Below are positions 8,792 to 16,383 of a stretch of DNA of 64,000 nt, piece after piece. The DNA is from Hyphomicrobiales bacterium (GTDB taxonomy: Bacteria > Pseudomonadota > Alphaproteobacteria > Rhizobiales > Xanthobacteraceae): positions 1-64,000 of the forward strand of contig JAKFYI010000035.1 of assembly GCA_021730985.1 (NCBI GenBank), given 5' to 3'. Each line of letters starts with the position of its first letter. Position 1 is the stretch's first letter. Position numbers and translations under genes: made by a program. The notes below the pieces were generated by a model. The model made no database searches, was not told the DNA's origin, and saw only the letters and a program-made list of their open reading frames with translations.

Positions 8792-9577
8792 TCAGCTCTC
8801 GCGGCTGACTGCGCTTTCATGCCAGCGCCGCAGCGCCAGTTGCTCGAGCGCCGACAGCAGAAAGAAGATCACGATGCCGGCGACGGACAGCAGCAGCAGG
8901 GCCGCGAACATGCGCGGAATATTGAGCCGATAGCCCGACTCGGCGATGCGATAGGCCAAGCCCGATCCCGCGCCCGCCGAGCCCGCTGCGATTTCCGCCA
9001 CCACCGCGCCGATCAGCGACAGGCCGCCCGCGATCTTCAGCCCGGCCAGCATGTGCGGCATGGCCGACGGCAGCTTCAGCTCGCGGAGAATCTGCCAGCG
9101 CGACGCACCGTACAGCCGGAACAGGTCGGCCAGATTGTGATCGACCGAGTTCAGCCCCAGCGTGGTGTTGGCGAGCACCGGAAAGAACGCCACGATCCAG
9201 GCGCACGCCAGCACGGCGGCCTGCTGCGGCAGGTAGATCAGCAGCAGCGGCGCGATCGCCACCACCGGCGTCACCTGCAGGATCACCGCGTAGGGATAGA
9301 ACGCGTGCTCGACCAGCCGCGACTGGTTGAACGCGATGGCAAGGCCCACGCCGCCGATCACGGCGAGCGCGAGACCCGCGAATGTCGTTTCCATCGTCGA
9401 GAGCAGCGAGCTCCACAGGATCGGCCAGTCGGCAAAGACGGTGGACACCACCAGGCCGGGACCCGGCAGGATGTAGGGTGGCAGTTCGTTGAGACGCACC
9501 ACCAGATCCCAGACCAGCACGCCGATCCCGAGCGCCAGGGCGGGCAGCGCAATGCGGAGCGCGCGCTCGTTCAACAC
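8792..9577 (-). CDS. ABC transporter permease (NitT/TauT type)
   Basis: About 261 residues with six hydrophobic segments and the cytoplasmic coupling loop ASRWQILRELKLPSAMPHMLAGLK, which is the EAA motif of SsuC/TauC/ThiX-type permeases. I place the start at the GTG at 9577, preceded by GGAGGGAGACC. A longer open frame up to 9841 exists only because it reads through a palindromic intergenic repeat and is rejected. It is the last gene of a binding protein-ATPase-permease unit. The substrate is unknown; relatives import taurine, sulfonates, nitrate or thiamine precursors. Confidence 0.85.
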   Translation of the reverse strand: MLNERALRIALPALALGIGVLVWDLVVRLNELPPYILPGPGLVVSTVFADWPILWSSLLSTMETTFAGLALAVIGGVGLAIAFNQSRLVEHAFYPYAVILQVTPVVAIAPLLLIYLPQQAAVLACAWIVAFFPVLANTTLGLNSVDHNLADLFRLYGASRWQILRELKLPSAMPHMLAGLKIAGGLSLIGAVVAEIAAGSAGAGSGLAYRIAESGYRLNIPRMFAALLLLSVAGIVIFFLLSALEQLALRRWHESAVSRES

Positions 9578-9594
9578 GACCGGTCTCCCTCCGC

Positions 9595-9688
9595 CCTCAT
9601 CCTGAGGAGGCGGCGCAGCCGCCGTCTCGAAGGACGGGGGCGGCCCCATCCTTCGAGACGCACGCTTCGCGTGCTCCTCAGGATGAGG
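9595..9688. repeat. palindromic repeat element, family A
   Basis: A 94-base element bounded by perfect 15-base inverted ends (CCTCATCCTGAGGAG and its complement). Inside are a second inverted pair around CTCGAAGGA/TCCTTCGAG and a short inner hairpin. A second copy with identical ends lies at 40122-40230. It sits between the ATPase and permease genes of one transporter operon, so it is transcribed and could act as an RNA fold. Confidence 0.8.
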
Positions 9689-9719
9689 CCGGGATGGATA
9701 CGAGCATGCCGGACGAATG

Positions 9720-10514
9720 TCATGCCGCGGCCTCGGATGCTTGCATCGCCTGCGCGAGCGCCTCGGACGCGACACGGCAATGGCCGGCGTATTCCGCCGA
9801 GGTGCGGAACGAGGCGTCGCGTGTAGCTGCGCCGATCGCAAGCTCGCTGAAGATGCGGCCAGGCCGGGCCGACATCACAACCACGCGCTGCGAGAGATAG
9901 ACAGACTCGAACACCGAGTGGGTGACGAACACCACCGTCATCTTCAGTTCCCGCCACAGCGCGATCAGGTCGTCGTTGAGCTTGAATCGCGTGATCTCAT
10001 CGAGCGCGGCGAACGGCTCATCCATCAACAACACGCGCGGTTCGGTCACCAGCGCGCGTGCGATCGACACCCGCATCCGCATTCCGCCGGACAACTGGCG
10101 CGGATAGGCATTGGCAAAATCGCCGAGGCCGACGCGAGCCAGCGCTTGTGCCACACGAGAAGCGGCGTCCCTCTCCGAGACGCCGGCAAGCTTCAACGGC
10201 AGATAGACATTGGCGAACACCCTCGCCCACGGCATCAGCGTCGGCTCCTGGAACACGAAGCCGATGTCCTTGACCGGACCCCGCCCCGCGCCCGGCCAGG
10301 TCACGGTGCCGCGCGAAGGCTCGCTCAGGCCCGCGACAATCCGCAGCGCCGTGGACTTGCCGCAACCGGACGGCCCGAGCAGGGAAAGGAATTCGCCGGC
10401 GCGAACGTCGAGATCGAGACCCTCCAGCGCCGTCACGCCGGAGCCGAACACCTTGCCGACGCCGCGCAACGTAACGACCGGTTCGGTGGCGGAAAGGGAC
10501 ACGGGCGAAACCAC
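9720..10514 (-). CDS. ABC transporter ATP-binding protein (NitT/TauT type)
   Basis: A 264-residue ATPase with Walker A GPSGCGKST, Q-loop FVFQEPTLMPW, signature LSGGMRMR, Walker B VLLMDEPFAALD and the switch His in FVTHSVFES. It energises the adjacent permease. The GTG at 10514 shares a base with the stop TAG of the binding-protein gene; a second GTG at 10499 is the alternative start. The family A repeat (94 bases) separates it from the permease gene. Confidence 0.87.
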   Translation of the reverse strand: MVSPVSLSATEPVVTLRGVGKVFGSGVTALEGLDLDVRAGEFLSLLGPSGCGKSTALRIVAGLSEPSRGTVTWPGAGRGPVKDIGFVFQEPTLMPWARVFANVYLPLKLAGVSERDAASRVAQALARVGLGDFANAYPRQLSGGMRMRVSIARALVTEPRVLLMDEPFAALDEITRFKLNDDLIALWRELKMTVVFVTHSVFESVYLSQRVVVMSARPGRIFSELAIGAATRDASFRTSAEYAGHCRVASEALAQAMQASEAAA

Positions 10515-11518
10515 TATTGCTTGGGCCGCAGATCGTTGCCGACGCCCTTGTTGACGAATTGCAGGCTGTAGGACTTGCGATAATCGACGCTCGCCTTCAC
10601 CACGCCTGCGCGCAGCATCCGCTCGAAGAAGCTCTTCATCCGCGCGTCGGTCATCGCGCCGATGCCGAGTGATTTCGCATCGCCGGAATCGACAATGCCG
10701 AACTCCTTCATCTTGGCGATCGAATAGGCGATCGCCGCGTCGCTCATCTCGGGATTGTCCTTCCTGATGCGGTCGTTCGCGGCTTTGTTGTCGCCGTAGA
10801 GATAATGGGCCCAGCCGACGATCGACGCGTCGATAAAGCGCTGCACCATCGCGGGATTCCTTTCGGCAAGGTCGCGCCGCGTCTCCACCAGCGTCGAGTA
10901 GCTGTCGAATCCCTGATCCGCCAGCAGGAAGATCTTCGGCTTGATCCTGGCCTGGGTCTCGATCGCAAAGGGCTCCGATGTGACATACCCCTGCATGGCG
11001 GAGCGCCTGTCGGCGAGGAATGGCTGCGGGTTGAAGGTGTACGGCTTCAGTTGATTCTCGCTGAAGCCGTGGTCGCGCTTCATCCATTGGAAGTAGGACG
11101 CCATGCCCTCCTTGGAAATGAACAGGGTGAGCTTCTTCAGGTCGTCGAACTGTTCGATGCCCTGGTCCGGGTGCGCCAACAGAACTTGCGGATCCTTCTG
11201 AAACATGGCGGCGATGGCGAGCGTCGGAATATTACGCTCCACGGCGTCGAACGCCTGCAGCGAATTGGCGCTCATGTAGAACTCGATGCGGCCGGCCAGC
11301 AGTTGCAGGCGGTGGTTCACGTTCGGGCCGCCGGGCAGGATGGTCACATCGAGACCGTGCTTGCGGTAGGTGCCGTCCGCCAGCGCCTGATAGAAGCCGC
11401 CATGCTCGGCCTGCGCCACCCAGTTGGTGGCAAAGGTCACCTTGTCGAGCTGTTGCGCATGGGCGGGCGCGAACGTCAGCATCACCGCGGCCGCGAACCA
11501 TCGTATGCCGGTGCTCAT
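10514..11518 (-). CDS. ABC transporter substrate-binding protein (NMT1/THI5-like)
   Basis: A 334-residue periplasmic protein with a cleavable signal (MSTGIRWFAAAVMLTFAPAHA). The NMT1/THI5 fold is recognisable from FATNWVAQAEHGGFYQALADG, the LDVTILPGGPNVNHRLQLLAG segment and the Asn-Ser-Leu motif at the ligand cleft. GGAGGCGAA precedes the ATG. As the first gene of the unit it delivers ligand to the permease at 8792-9577. The THI5 fold hints at a pyrimidine or aromatic amine ligand, but this is not shown. Confidence 0.83.
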   Translation of the reverse strand: MSTGIRWFAAAVMLTFAPAHAQQLDKVTFATNWVAQAEHGGFYQALADGTYRKHGLDVTILPGGPNVNHRLQLLAGRIEFYMSANSLQAFDAVERNIPTLAIAAMFQKDPQVLLAHPDQGIEQFDDLKKLTLFISKEGMASYFQWMKRDHGFSENQLKPYTFNPQPFLADRRSAMQGYVTSEPFAIETQARIKPKIFLLADQGFDSYSTLVETRRDLAERNPAMVQRFIDASIVGWAHYLYGDNKAANDRIRKDNPEMSDAAIAYSIAKMKEFGIVDSGDAKSLGIGAMTDARMKSFFERMLRAGVVKASVDYRKSYSLQFVNKGVGNDLRPKQ

Positions 11519-11669
11519 TTCGCCTCCTGCCGGTGGACACTATAGCCAACCCGGCGCCGACCGGCACCCCGAAGGCCCATTTCGCTGTTGACTCCACCGC
11601 ACCCAATTTGAGCAATGAGCATCCCGCGCCGGGTGGCGCGCCGGCTGGTTGACGCTCAAGGAATTGACG

Positions 11670-13364
11670 ATGGCAAAAAAAGGTCTGCGGTCCCGGCTCT
11701 CGCGTTACGGCGACGAGGAATTCGCGCTGTTCCTGCGGCGCGGCTTCCTCAAGGGCGCCGGCTACACCGACGACGCGCTGGAGCGGCCCATCGTCGGCGT
11801 TCTATCGACGGCGTCCGATTTCAATCCTTGCCACAAGACCGCCCCTCAGGTTGCCGAAGCGGTGGCGAAGGGCGTGCGGCTGGCCGGCGGCCTGCCCTTC
11901 ATCTTCCCGACCATCTCCCTGCACGAGGCGTTCGCCGGGCCATCTTCGCTTTTGCTGCGCAACCTGATGGCGATGGACGTCGAGGAAATGGTGGACAACC
12001 TGCCGCTCGACGCGGTGGTGCTGATCGGCGGCTGCGACAAGACCATTCCCGCTGAGCTGATGGGCGCGATCAGCGCCGATATGCCGGCTATCGTGGTCAA
12101 CGTCGGCTCGATGCTGGCCGGCCGCCACGAGGGAACGCGGCTCGGCGCCTGCACCGATTGCCGCCGGCTGTGGGCCGCCTACCGCGCAGGCTCGCTCGAT
12201 GGACCCGAATTGGACCGCGCCCACGACCAGCTCATGCCGACCTCCGGCACCTGCATGGTGATGGGCACCGCCTCGACCATGGCCTGCCTCGCCGAGACGC
12301 TGGGTTTCATGCTGCCCGGCACCGCGACCGCGCCCGCCGTGTCGTCGGATCGCGCGCGCTTTTCCGAAGCGGTCGGCACCCACGCGGTGACGATGGCGAA
12401 GACCGGCGGCCCGAAGCCGAGCGAGCTGATGACCAAGGCCTCGCTGCGCAATGCCTCGGTGGTGCTGCAGGCGATCTCCGGCTCGACCAACGCGCTGGTG
12501 CATCTCGCCGCCATCGCCGGCCGCGCCGGCATCAAATACGACCTCGATGAACTGGACCGCGTCGGCCGTGAGGTGCCAACGCTGCTCGACCTGAAGCCGG
12601 CCGGCATGAACTTCATGGAGGACTTCCACGCTGCCGGCGGCCTGCCCGCGCTGTGGCGGCGGCTGAAGGATCACCTCGACCTGTCGGCCAAGCTGGTCAA
12701 CGGCGAGACCATCGGCGACGTCATCAAGCGCTGGCCCGCCTACGTGGATGAAAAGGTCATCCGCCCGCTCGACAATCCGGTGGTGAAGGGCGCGGCCATC
12801 GCCATCCTCAGCGGCAACCTCGCGCCGCAGGGCGCCGCGATCAAGATCGCAGCGGCAACGCCGGACCTGTTCCAGCACGAAGGCCCTGCGGTGGTGTTCG
12901 ACTCGCTCGACGATCTCGAAGCGCGGATCGATGACCCGAACCTCAACGTCACCCCGCAATCGGTGATGGTGCTGCGCAACGCCGGCCCGATCGGCGCGCC
13001 GGGCATGCCGGAGGCCGGCGCGCTGCCGATCCCGAAGAAGCTCGGCTCCAAGGGGCTGAAGGACATGGTGCGCATTTCCGACGCGCGCATGAGCGGCACC
13101 GCGTTCGGCACCGTGGTGCTGCATATCAGCCCCGAGGCCGCGGCCGGCGGACCTCTGGCACTGGTGCGCGACGGCGACATGATCTCGCTCGACGTGAAAG
13201 GGCGCCGCCTCGAACTGAAGGTGGACGAGGCAGAGCTTGCCAAGCGCAAGGCGCAGTGGAAGGCGCCGGCGAAGCCCGCGCGCGGCTATGCGCGGCTCTA
13301 TGTCGATACGGTCACCCAGGCCGAACAGGGCTGCGACTTCGATTTTCTGGTCGAGGCGGAGTAG
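11670..13364 (+). CDS. IlvD/Edd family dehydratase, sugar-acid type likely
   Basis: A 564-residue dehydratase. Three Cys, at 54 (DFNPCHK), 122 (GGCDKT) and 195 (SGTCMVMG), have spacings of 68 and 73 residues. As I recall, these are the spacings of the [2Fe-2S] ligands in pentonate dehydratases such as L-arabinonate dehydratase. The Lys in GGCDKTIP fits the Mg-bridging residue. The reaction is dehydration of a 2,3-dihydroxy acid to a 2-oxo acid. Dihydroxy-acid dehydratase of branched-chain synthesis is the alternative. The neighbouring aldolase, Bug receptors and oxidases favour a catabolic role. AAGGA precedes the ATG; upstream ATG 11649 is less likely. Confidence 0.85.
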   Translation: MAKKGLRSRLSRYGDEEFALFLRRGFLKGAGYTDDALERPIVGVLSTASDFNPCHKTAPQVAEAVAKGVRLAGGLPFIFPTISLHEAFAGPSSLLLRNLMAMDVEEMVDNLPLDAVVLIGGCDKTIPAELMGAISADMPAIVVNVGSMLAGRHEGTRLGACTDCRRLWAAYRAGSLDGPELDRAHDQLMPTSGTCMVMGTASTMACLAETLGFMLPGTATAPAVSSDRARFSEAVGTHAVTMAKTGGPKPSELMTKASLRNASVVLQAISGSTNALVHLAAIAGRAGIKYDLDELDRVGREVPTLLDLKPAGMNFMEDFHAAGGLPALWRRLKDHLDLSAKLVNGETIGDVIKRWPAYVDEKVIRPLDNPVVKGAAIAILSGNLAPQGAAIKIAAATPDLFQHEGPAVVFDSLDDLEARIDDPNLNVTPQSVMVLRNAGPIGAPGMPEAGALPIPKKLGSKGLKDMVRISDARMSGTAFGTVVLHISPEAAAGGPLALVRDGDMISLDVKGRRLELKVDEAELAKRKAQWKAPAKPARGYARLYVDTVTQAEQGCDFDFLVEAE

Positions 13365-13389
13365 GTCGGTTCGCACAACACACGGGGTG

Positions 13390-13463
13390 TCGTCCCCGCG
13401 AAAGCGGGGACCCATCGCGCACCGAACTCGCTGATAAATGGGTCCCCGCCTTCGCGGGGACGA
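13390..13463. repeat. double-hairpin palindromic repeat, family B
   Basis: Two hairpins, GTCCCCGC-GAAA-GCGGGGAC at 13392-13411 and GTCCCCGC-CTTC-GCGGGGAC at 13442-13461, are also inverted copies of each other across a short spacer (flanks ...GGGACCCAT / ATGGGTCCC...). It lies between convergent genes. Related elements are at 14533-14633 and 30664-30722. Confidence 0.75.
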
Positions 13464-13483
13464 CTGCGAGAGTGCCGAAACAG

Positions 13484-14518
13484 CTACCCCTGCAGTTCCT
13501 TCCTTACGATCTTGGCGCCCTCCACCATCGCGCACATCTTTCCGAACGCCACCTCGCGCGGCAGGTATTTCAGCCCGCAGTCAGGCGCCACCACGATGCG
13601 CTCCGGCGCGACGTGCTTGAGCGCGCGCCGGATGCGGGCAGCGACTGTCTCGGGCTGCTCGATTGTCATGTCGGATAGATCGAGCACACCGAGGATGATG
13701 GTCTTGCCCGGCAGCTTCGCCAGGATCGAGACATCAAGGTTCGACTGCGCGGTCTCGATGGACACCTGCTGCACTGGCGAATGCGCGAACTCGGGCAGGA
13801 ACGAATAGCCCTCCGGCCGCACATGAATGACGGCGGCGTAGCCGAAGCAGACGTGAACGGCCGTCGTGCCCTTCACGCCGCTGAGCGCCGCGTTGAAGGC
13901 CTTGAGCCCGTACTCGCGGGCACGGTCCGGCCGCGCCTGCATGTACGGTTCGTCGATCTGCACGATGTCGGCGCCCGCCGCGAACAGGTCCTTGATTTCG
14001 GCGTTCACCGCGGCGGCATAGTCGAGCACCATTTCCTCGGCGTTCTTGTAGTAATCGTTCTGCGCCTGCTGCGACATCGTGAACGGGCCCGGCACCGTGA
14101 TCTTGATGGTGCGATTGGTGTTGGCGCGCAGGAACTGCACATCCTTCACCTCGACCGGGTGCTTGCGCCTCACCTTGCCGGTGATGCGCGGCACCGGGTT
14201 GGGATGGCCGGAGCGGTCGAGCGCGGTGCCCGGATTGTCGATGTCCACGCCTTCGAGCGCGGTGGCAAAGCGGTTGGAATAGCTCTCGCGGCGGATTTCG
14301 CCGTCGGTGATGATGTCGAGCCCGGCGCGCTCCTGGTCATGGATGGCGAGCAGCGTCGCGTCGTCCTGCGCCTGGTCGAGGAACTCGGGCGCGACGCGCC
14401 ACAACTCCTTGGCGCGAACCCGCGGCGGAAATCGTCCGGCGAGATTCTTGCGGTCGAGCAGCCAATCCGGCTGGGCATAGGAACCGACGAGCGACGTGGG
14501 CAGCAAAGGCAAAGCCAT
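13484..14518 (-). CDS. MetE C-terminal-domain-like methyltransferase (cobalamin-independent methionine synthase family)
   Basis: A 344-residue protein corresponding to only the C-terminal, zinc-binding half of MetE. The zinc set is present: His222 and Cys224 (HVCFGY), Glu255 (SIETAQSN) and Cys314 (APDCGLKYL). The substrate-facing IDEPYMQ motif (188-194) is also intact. Stand-alone proteins of this type transfer methyl groups between small donors and thiols, or have related roles such as epoxyalkane-CoM chemistry. True methionine synthesis is not assured without the N-terminal half. GGAGGAACAATC precedes the ATG. A second, diverged paralogue is at 37161-38333. Confidence 0.8.
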   Translation of the reverse strand: MALPLLPTSLVGSYAQPDWLLDRKNLAGRFPPRVRAKELWRVAPEFLDQAQDDATLLAIHDQERAGLDIITDGEIRRESYSNRFATALEGVDIDNPGTALDRSGHPNPVPRITGKVRRKHPVEVKDVQFLRANTNRTIKITVPGPFTMSQQAQNDYYKNAEEMVLDYAAAVNAEIKDLFAAGADIVQIDEPYMQARPDRAREYGLKAFNAALSGVKGTTAVHVCFGYAAVIHVRPEGYSFLPEFAHSPVQQVSIETAQSNLDVSILAKLPGKTIILGVLDLSDMTIEQPETVAARIRRALKHVAPERIVVAPDCGLKYLPREVAFGKMCAMVEGAKIVRKELQG

Positions 14519-14532
14519 GATTGTTCCTCCGG

Positions 14533-14633
14533 CTGTCATCATCCGCGAAAGCGGATGATCCAGTAAACACCGTCGTTCAAGATTCTTCGCGCCGTTGCGG
14601 CGTACTGGATGCCCGCTTTCGCGGGCATGACAG
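14533..14633. repeat. double-hairpin palindromic repeat, family B
   Basis: Starts with CTGTCATCATCCGCGAAAGC and ends with the roughly complementary GCTTTCGCGGGCATGACAG. Each end folds into its own hairpin (CATCCGC-GAAA-GCGGATG; GCCCGC-TTTC-GCGGGC), and CCAGTA/TACTGG adds to the outer pairing. It fills most of the divergent intergenic space between the MetE-like gene and a Bug receptor gene. Confidence 0.7.
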
Positions 14634-14701
14634 CAGTGCCCAGCCCCCGCATATACGCTGGCCGGACGGACGTGTAAGTTGCCGCCTCTTGGGAGGATTC
14701 T

Positions 14702-15673
14702 ATGATCACGCGCCGATCCATGATGCTCGTTGTCGCGCTGGCCGGCCTTGCCGCACCCGCCGCCGCGCAGGATTACCCCGCCGGGCCGGTCACAATCATG
14801 GTGTCGTTCCCCGCGGGCGGAAGCATCGACGTGGTGATGCGCGCGATCGCGCCGCGGCTGCAGGAGCGGCTCGGCAAGCCGGTCATCGTCGAGAACCGCG
14901 TGGGCGGCGGCGGCGTGATCGCCACCAACGCGGTTGCCAAGGCCGCACCCGACGGACTGACGCTGCTCGCCTCCGCAAGCTCGCTGGCCGCCAACCCGAA
15001 GCTCGCCAAATCGCTGCCATTCGACACGCTCGGCGACCTGGAGTCGGTGTCGCTGGTGTTCCGCACTCCGCTCGCCCTGGTGGTCAATCCCAGCGTGCCC
15101 GTAAAGTCCGTGGGCGAACTGGTGGCGCTGCTCAAGCAGAAGCCCGGCGAACTGAACTACGCCCACGGCGGCCCGGGCTCGGCGATTCATCTCGCTGCCG
15201 AAATGTTCAAGACCATGACCGGAACGAGCATGAACGGGGTTGCCTATCGCGGCGCCCCGCTCGGCCTCAACGATGTGATGGCCGGACATGTCCCGCTGAT
15301 GTTTGCCGATGCCGGTGCGGTGATCGGCAGCATCGCGGGCGGCAAGGTTCGCGCGCTCGGCGTCACCTCCACCACGCGCGTGCCGGTGCTGCCGGACACG
15401 CCGACCATCGCGGAAGCCGGCGTCCCTGGGTTCGACGCGGTCGGCTGGACGATCATCTCGGTGCCGAAGGCGACGCCGCAGCCGGTGATCAACCGGCTCG
15501 CCGCCGAGTTCAAGGCCATCGCGGCCATGCCGGAGATCAAGACGCTGCTGGTCAAGATCGGCACAGTTCCGGTCGAGAGTCCCGCACCCGCCGAAGTGCA
15601 GAAATTTCTGGCCTCGGAGATCGGCCGCTGGGGCAGCATCGTGGAGCGCGCCGGGGTCGCCCAATCGCAATAA
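14702..15673 (+). CDS. Bug-family periplasmic solute receptor (TctC-like)
   Basis: A 323-residue Bug (tripartite tricarboxylate receptor) protein. After a signal peptide (MITRRSMMLVVALAGLAAPAAAQ) come the family signatures YPAGPVTIMVSFPAGGSIDV, ENRVGGGGVIATNAVAKAAPDG and VAYRGAPLGLNDVMAGHVPLMF, and LPDTPTIAEAGVPGF near the end. Bug proteins bind carboxylates in a deep cleft. No TctA/TctB membrane genes adjoin it, so it is an orphan receptor. It is followed 17 bases later by a class II aldolase gene, which suggests its ligand feeds that enzyme. Confidence 0.9.
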   Translation: MITRRSMMLVVALAGLAAPAAAQDYPAGPVTIMVSFPAGGSIDVVMRAIAPRLQERLGKPVIVENRVGGGGVIATNAVAKAAPDGLTLLASASSLAANPKLAKSLPFDTLGDLESVSLVFRTPLALVVNPSVPVKSVGELVALLKQKPGELNYAHGGPGSAIHLAAEMFKTMTGTSMNGVAYRGAPLGLNDVMAGHVPLMFADAGAVIGSIAGGKVRALGVTSTTRVPVLPDTPTIAEAGVPGFDAVGWTIISVPKATPQPVINRLAAEFKAIAAMPEIKTLLVKIGTVPVESPAPAEVQKFLASEIGRWGSIVERAGVAQSQ

Positions 15674-15690
15674 CGGACGCAGGCCATCCC

Positions 15691-16383
15691 ATGAGTGACG
15701 AAGCCCTGTTGCGCGAGAAGACCGCGACGCTGACGCGGATGCTGAACCTGCAAGGCACGATCGGCATGTTCGGCCATGTGTCGGTTCGCGTTCCCGGCAC
15801 GGATCGCTGCTTCATCAGTCCGGGCGCCAGCACCGAGAAGACCACGGTGCGGCCGGAGCACATGTTCGTCTACAACATCGACGGCACGATCATCGAGCAT
15901 CCCGGCGGTCTGATCCCGCTGGAGTGGCGCATCCACACCCAGATCCACCGCGACCGGCCCGACGCCATGTGCGTCGTGCATCTGCACGCGCCGCATGCGC
16001 GCGCGCTCGGCATTGCCGGCAAGCCGCTGACCCCGGTGTTCCTGCACGGCTCGTTCCTCTGCACCGGCGTGCCGACCTGGGACAACCCGCGCCTGGTGGT
16101 GAACGACGAGCAGGCCGCCGACCTGTCCCGCACCGTGGGAAGTTCAAGCGTCACGCAGATGCGAGGTCACGGCACTGTGGTGGTCGGAAGAACCGCGGAG
16201 GAAGTGTTCTTCTGCAGCACGTTCCTCGAAGAAAACGCGCAAATCCAGCTTCAAGCCGAGGTGATGGGCGGCGCCATCCCGATGTCCGGCGAGGAGGCGC
16301 GCGACTGCCGCGAGGGCACTTTCAACCCGCGTTTGTTCGCGCTTTTGTGGACTTTCTACGAGCAGAAGGTCCGGCTCAGCTAG
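15691..16383 (+). CDS. class II aldolase/adducin family protein
   Basis: A 230-residue protein with the zinc-aldolase layout. Glu78, His97, His99 (VVHLHAPHA) and His160 (RGHGTVV) have spacings of 19, 2 and 61 residues. As I recall, these match the catalytic Glu and zinc ligands of fuculose-phosphate aldolase (73, 92, 94, 155). It should therefore be an active metal-dependent lyase or decarboxylase on a hydroxy or oxo acid. It is co-directional with the Bug receptor upstream and overlaps the convergent FAD/Fe-S gene by eight bases. Confidence 0.83.
   Translation: MSDEALLREKTATLTRMLNLQGTIGMFGHVSVRVPGTDRCFISPGASTEKTTVRPEHMFVYNIDGTIIEHPGGLIPLEWRIHTQIHRDRPDAMCVVHLHAPHARALGIAGKPLTPVFLHGSFLCTGVPTWDNPRLVVNDEQAADLSRTVGSSSVTQMRGHGTVVVGRTAEEVFFCSTFLEENAQIQLQAEVMGGAIPMSGEEARDCREGTFNPRLFALLWTFYEQKVRLS

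Noticed and set aside
9578-9841. 88-residue N-terminal extension of the ABC permease
   Set aside because: The extension translates a palindromic repeat and overlaps the ATPase gene; a GTG with a good ribosome site at 9577 gives the normal family length.
13392-13461. Tandem hairpins considered as a CRISPR-like array or intrinsic terminator
   Set aside because: Only two units, mutually inverted, no spacers and no T-run; similar elements recur elsewhere in the window, so it is a dispersed palindromic repeat.
11802-13535. 577-codon frame opposite the IlvD/Edd dehydratase
   Set aside because: Antisense to a gene with all catalytic residues; its product is Arg/His/Gly-rich with no recognisable fold and it reads through the family B repeat.
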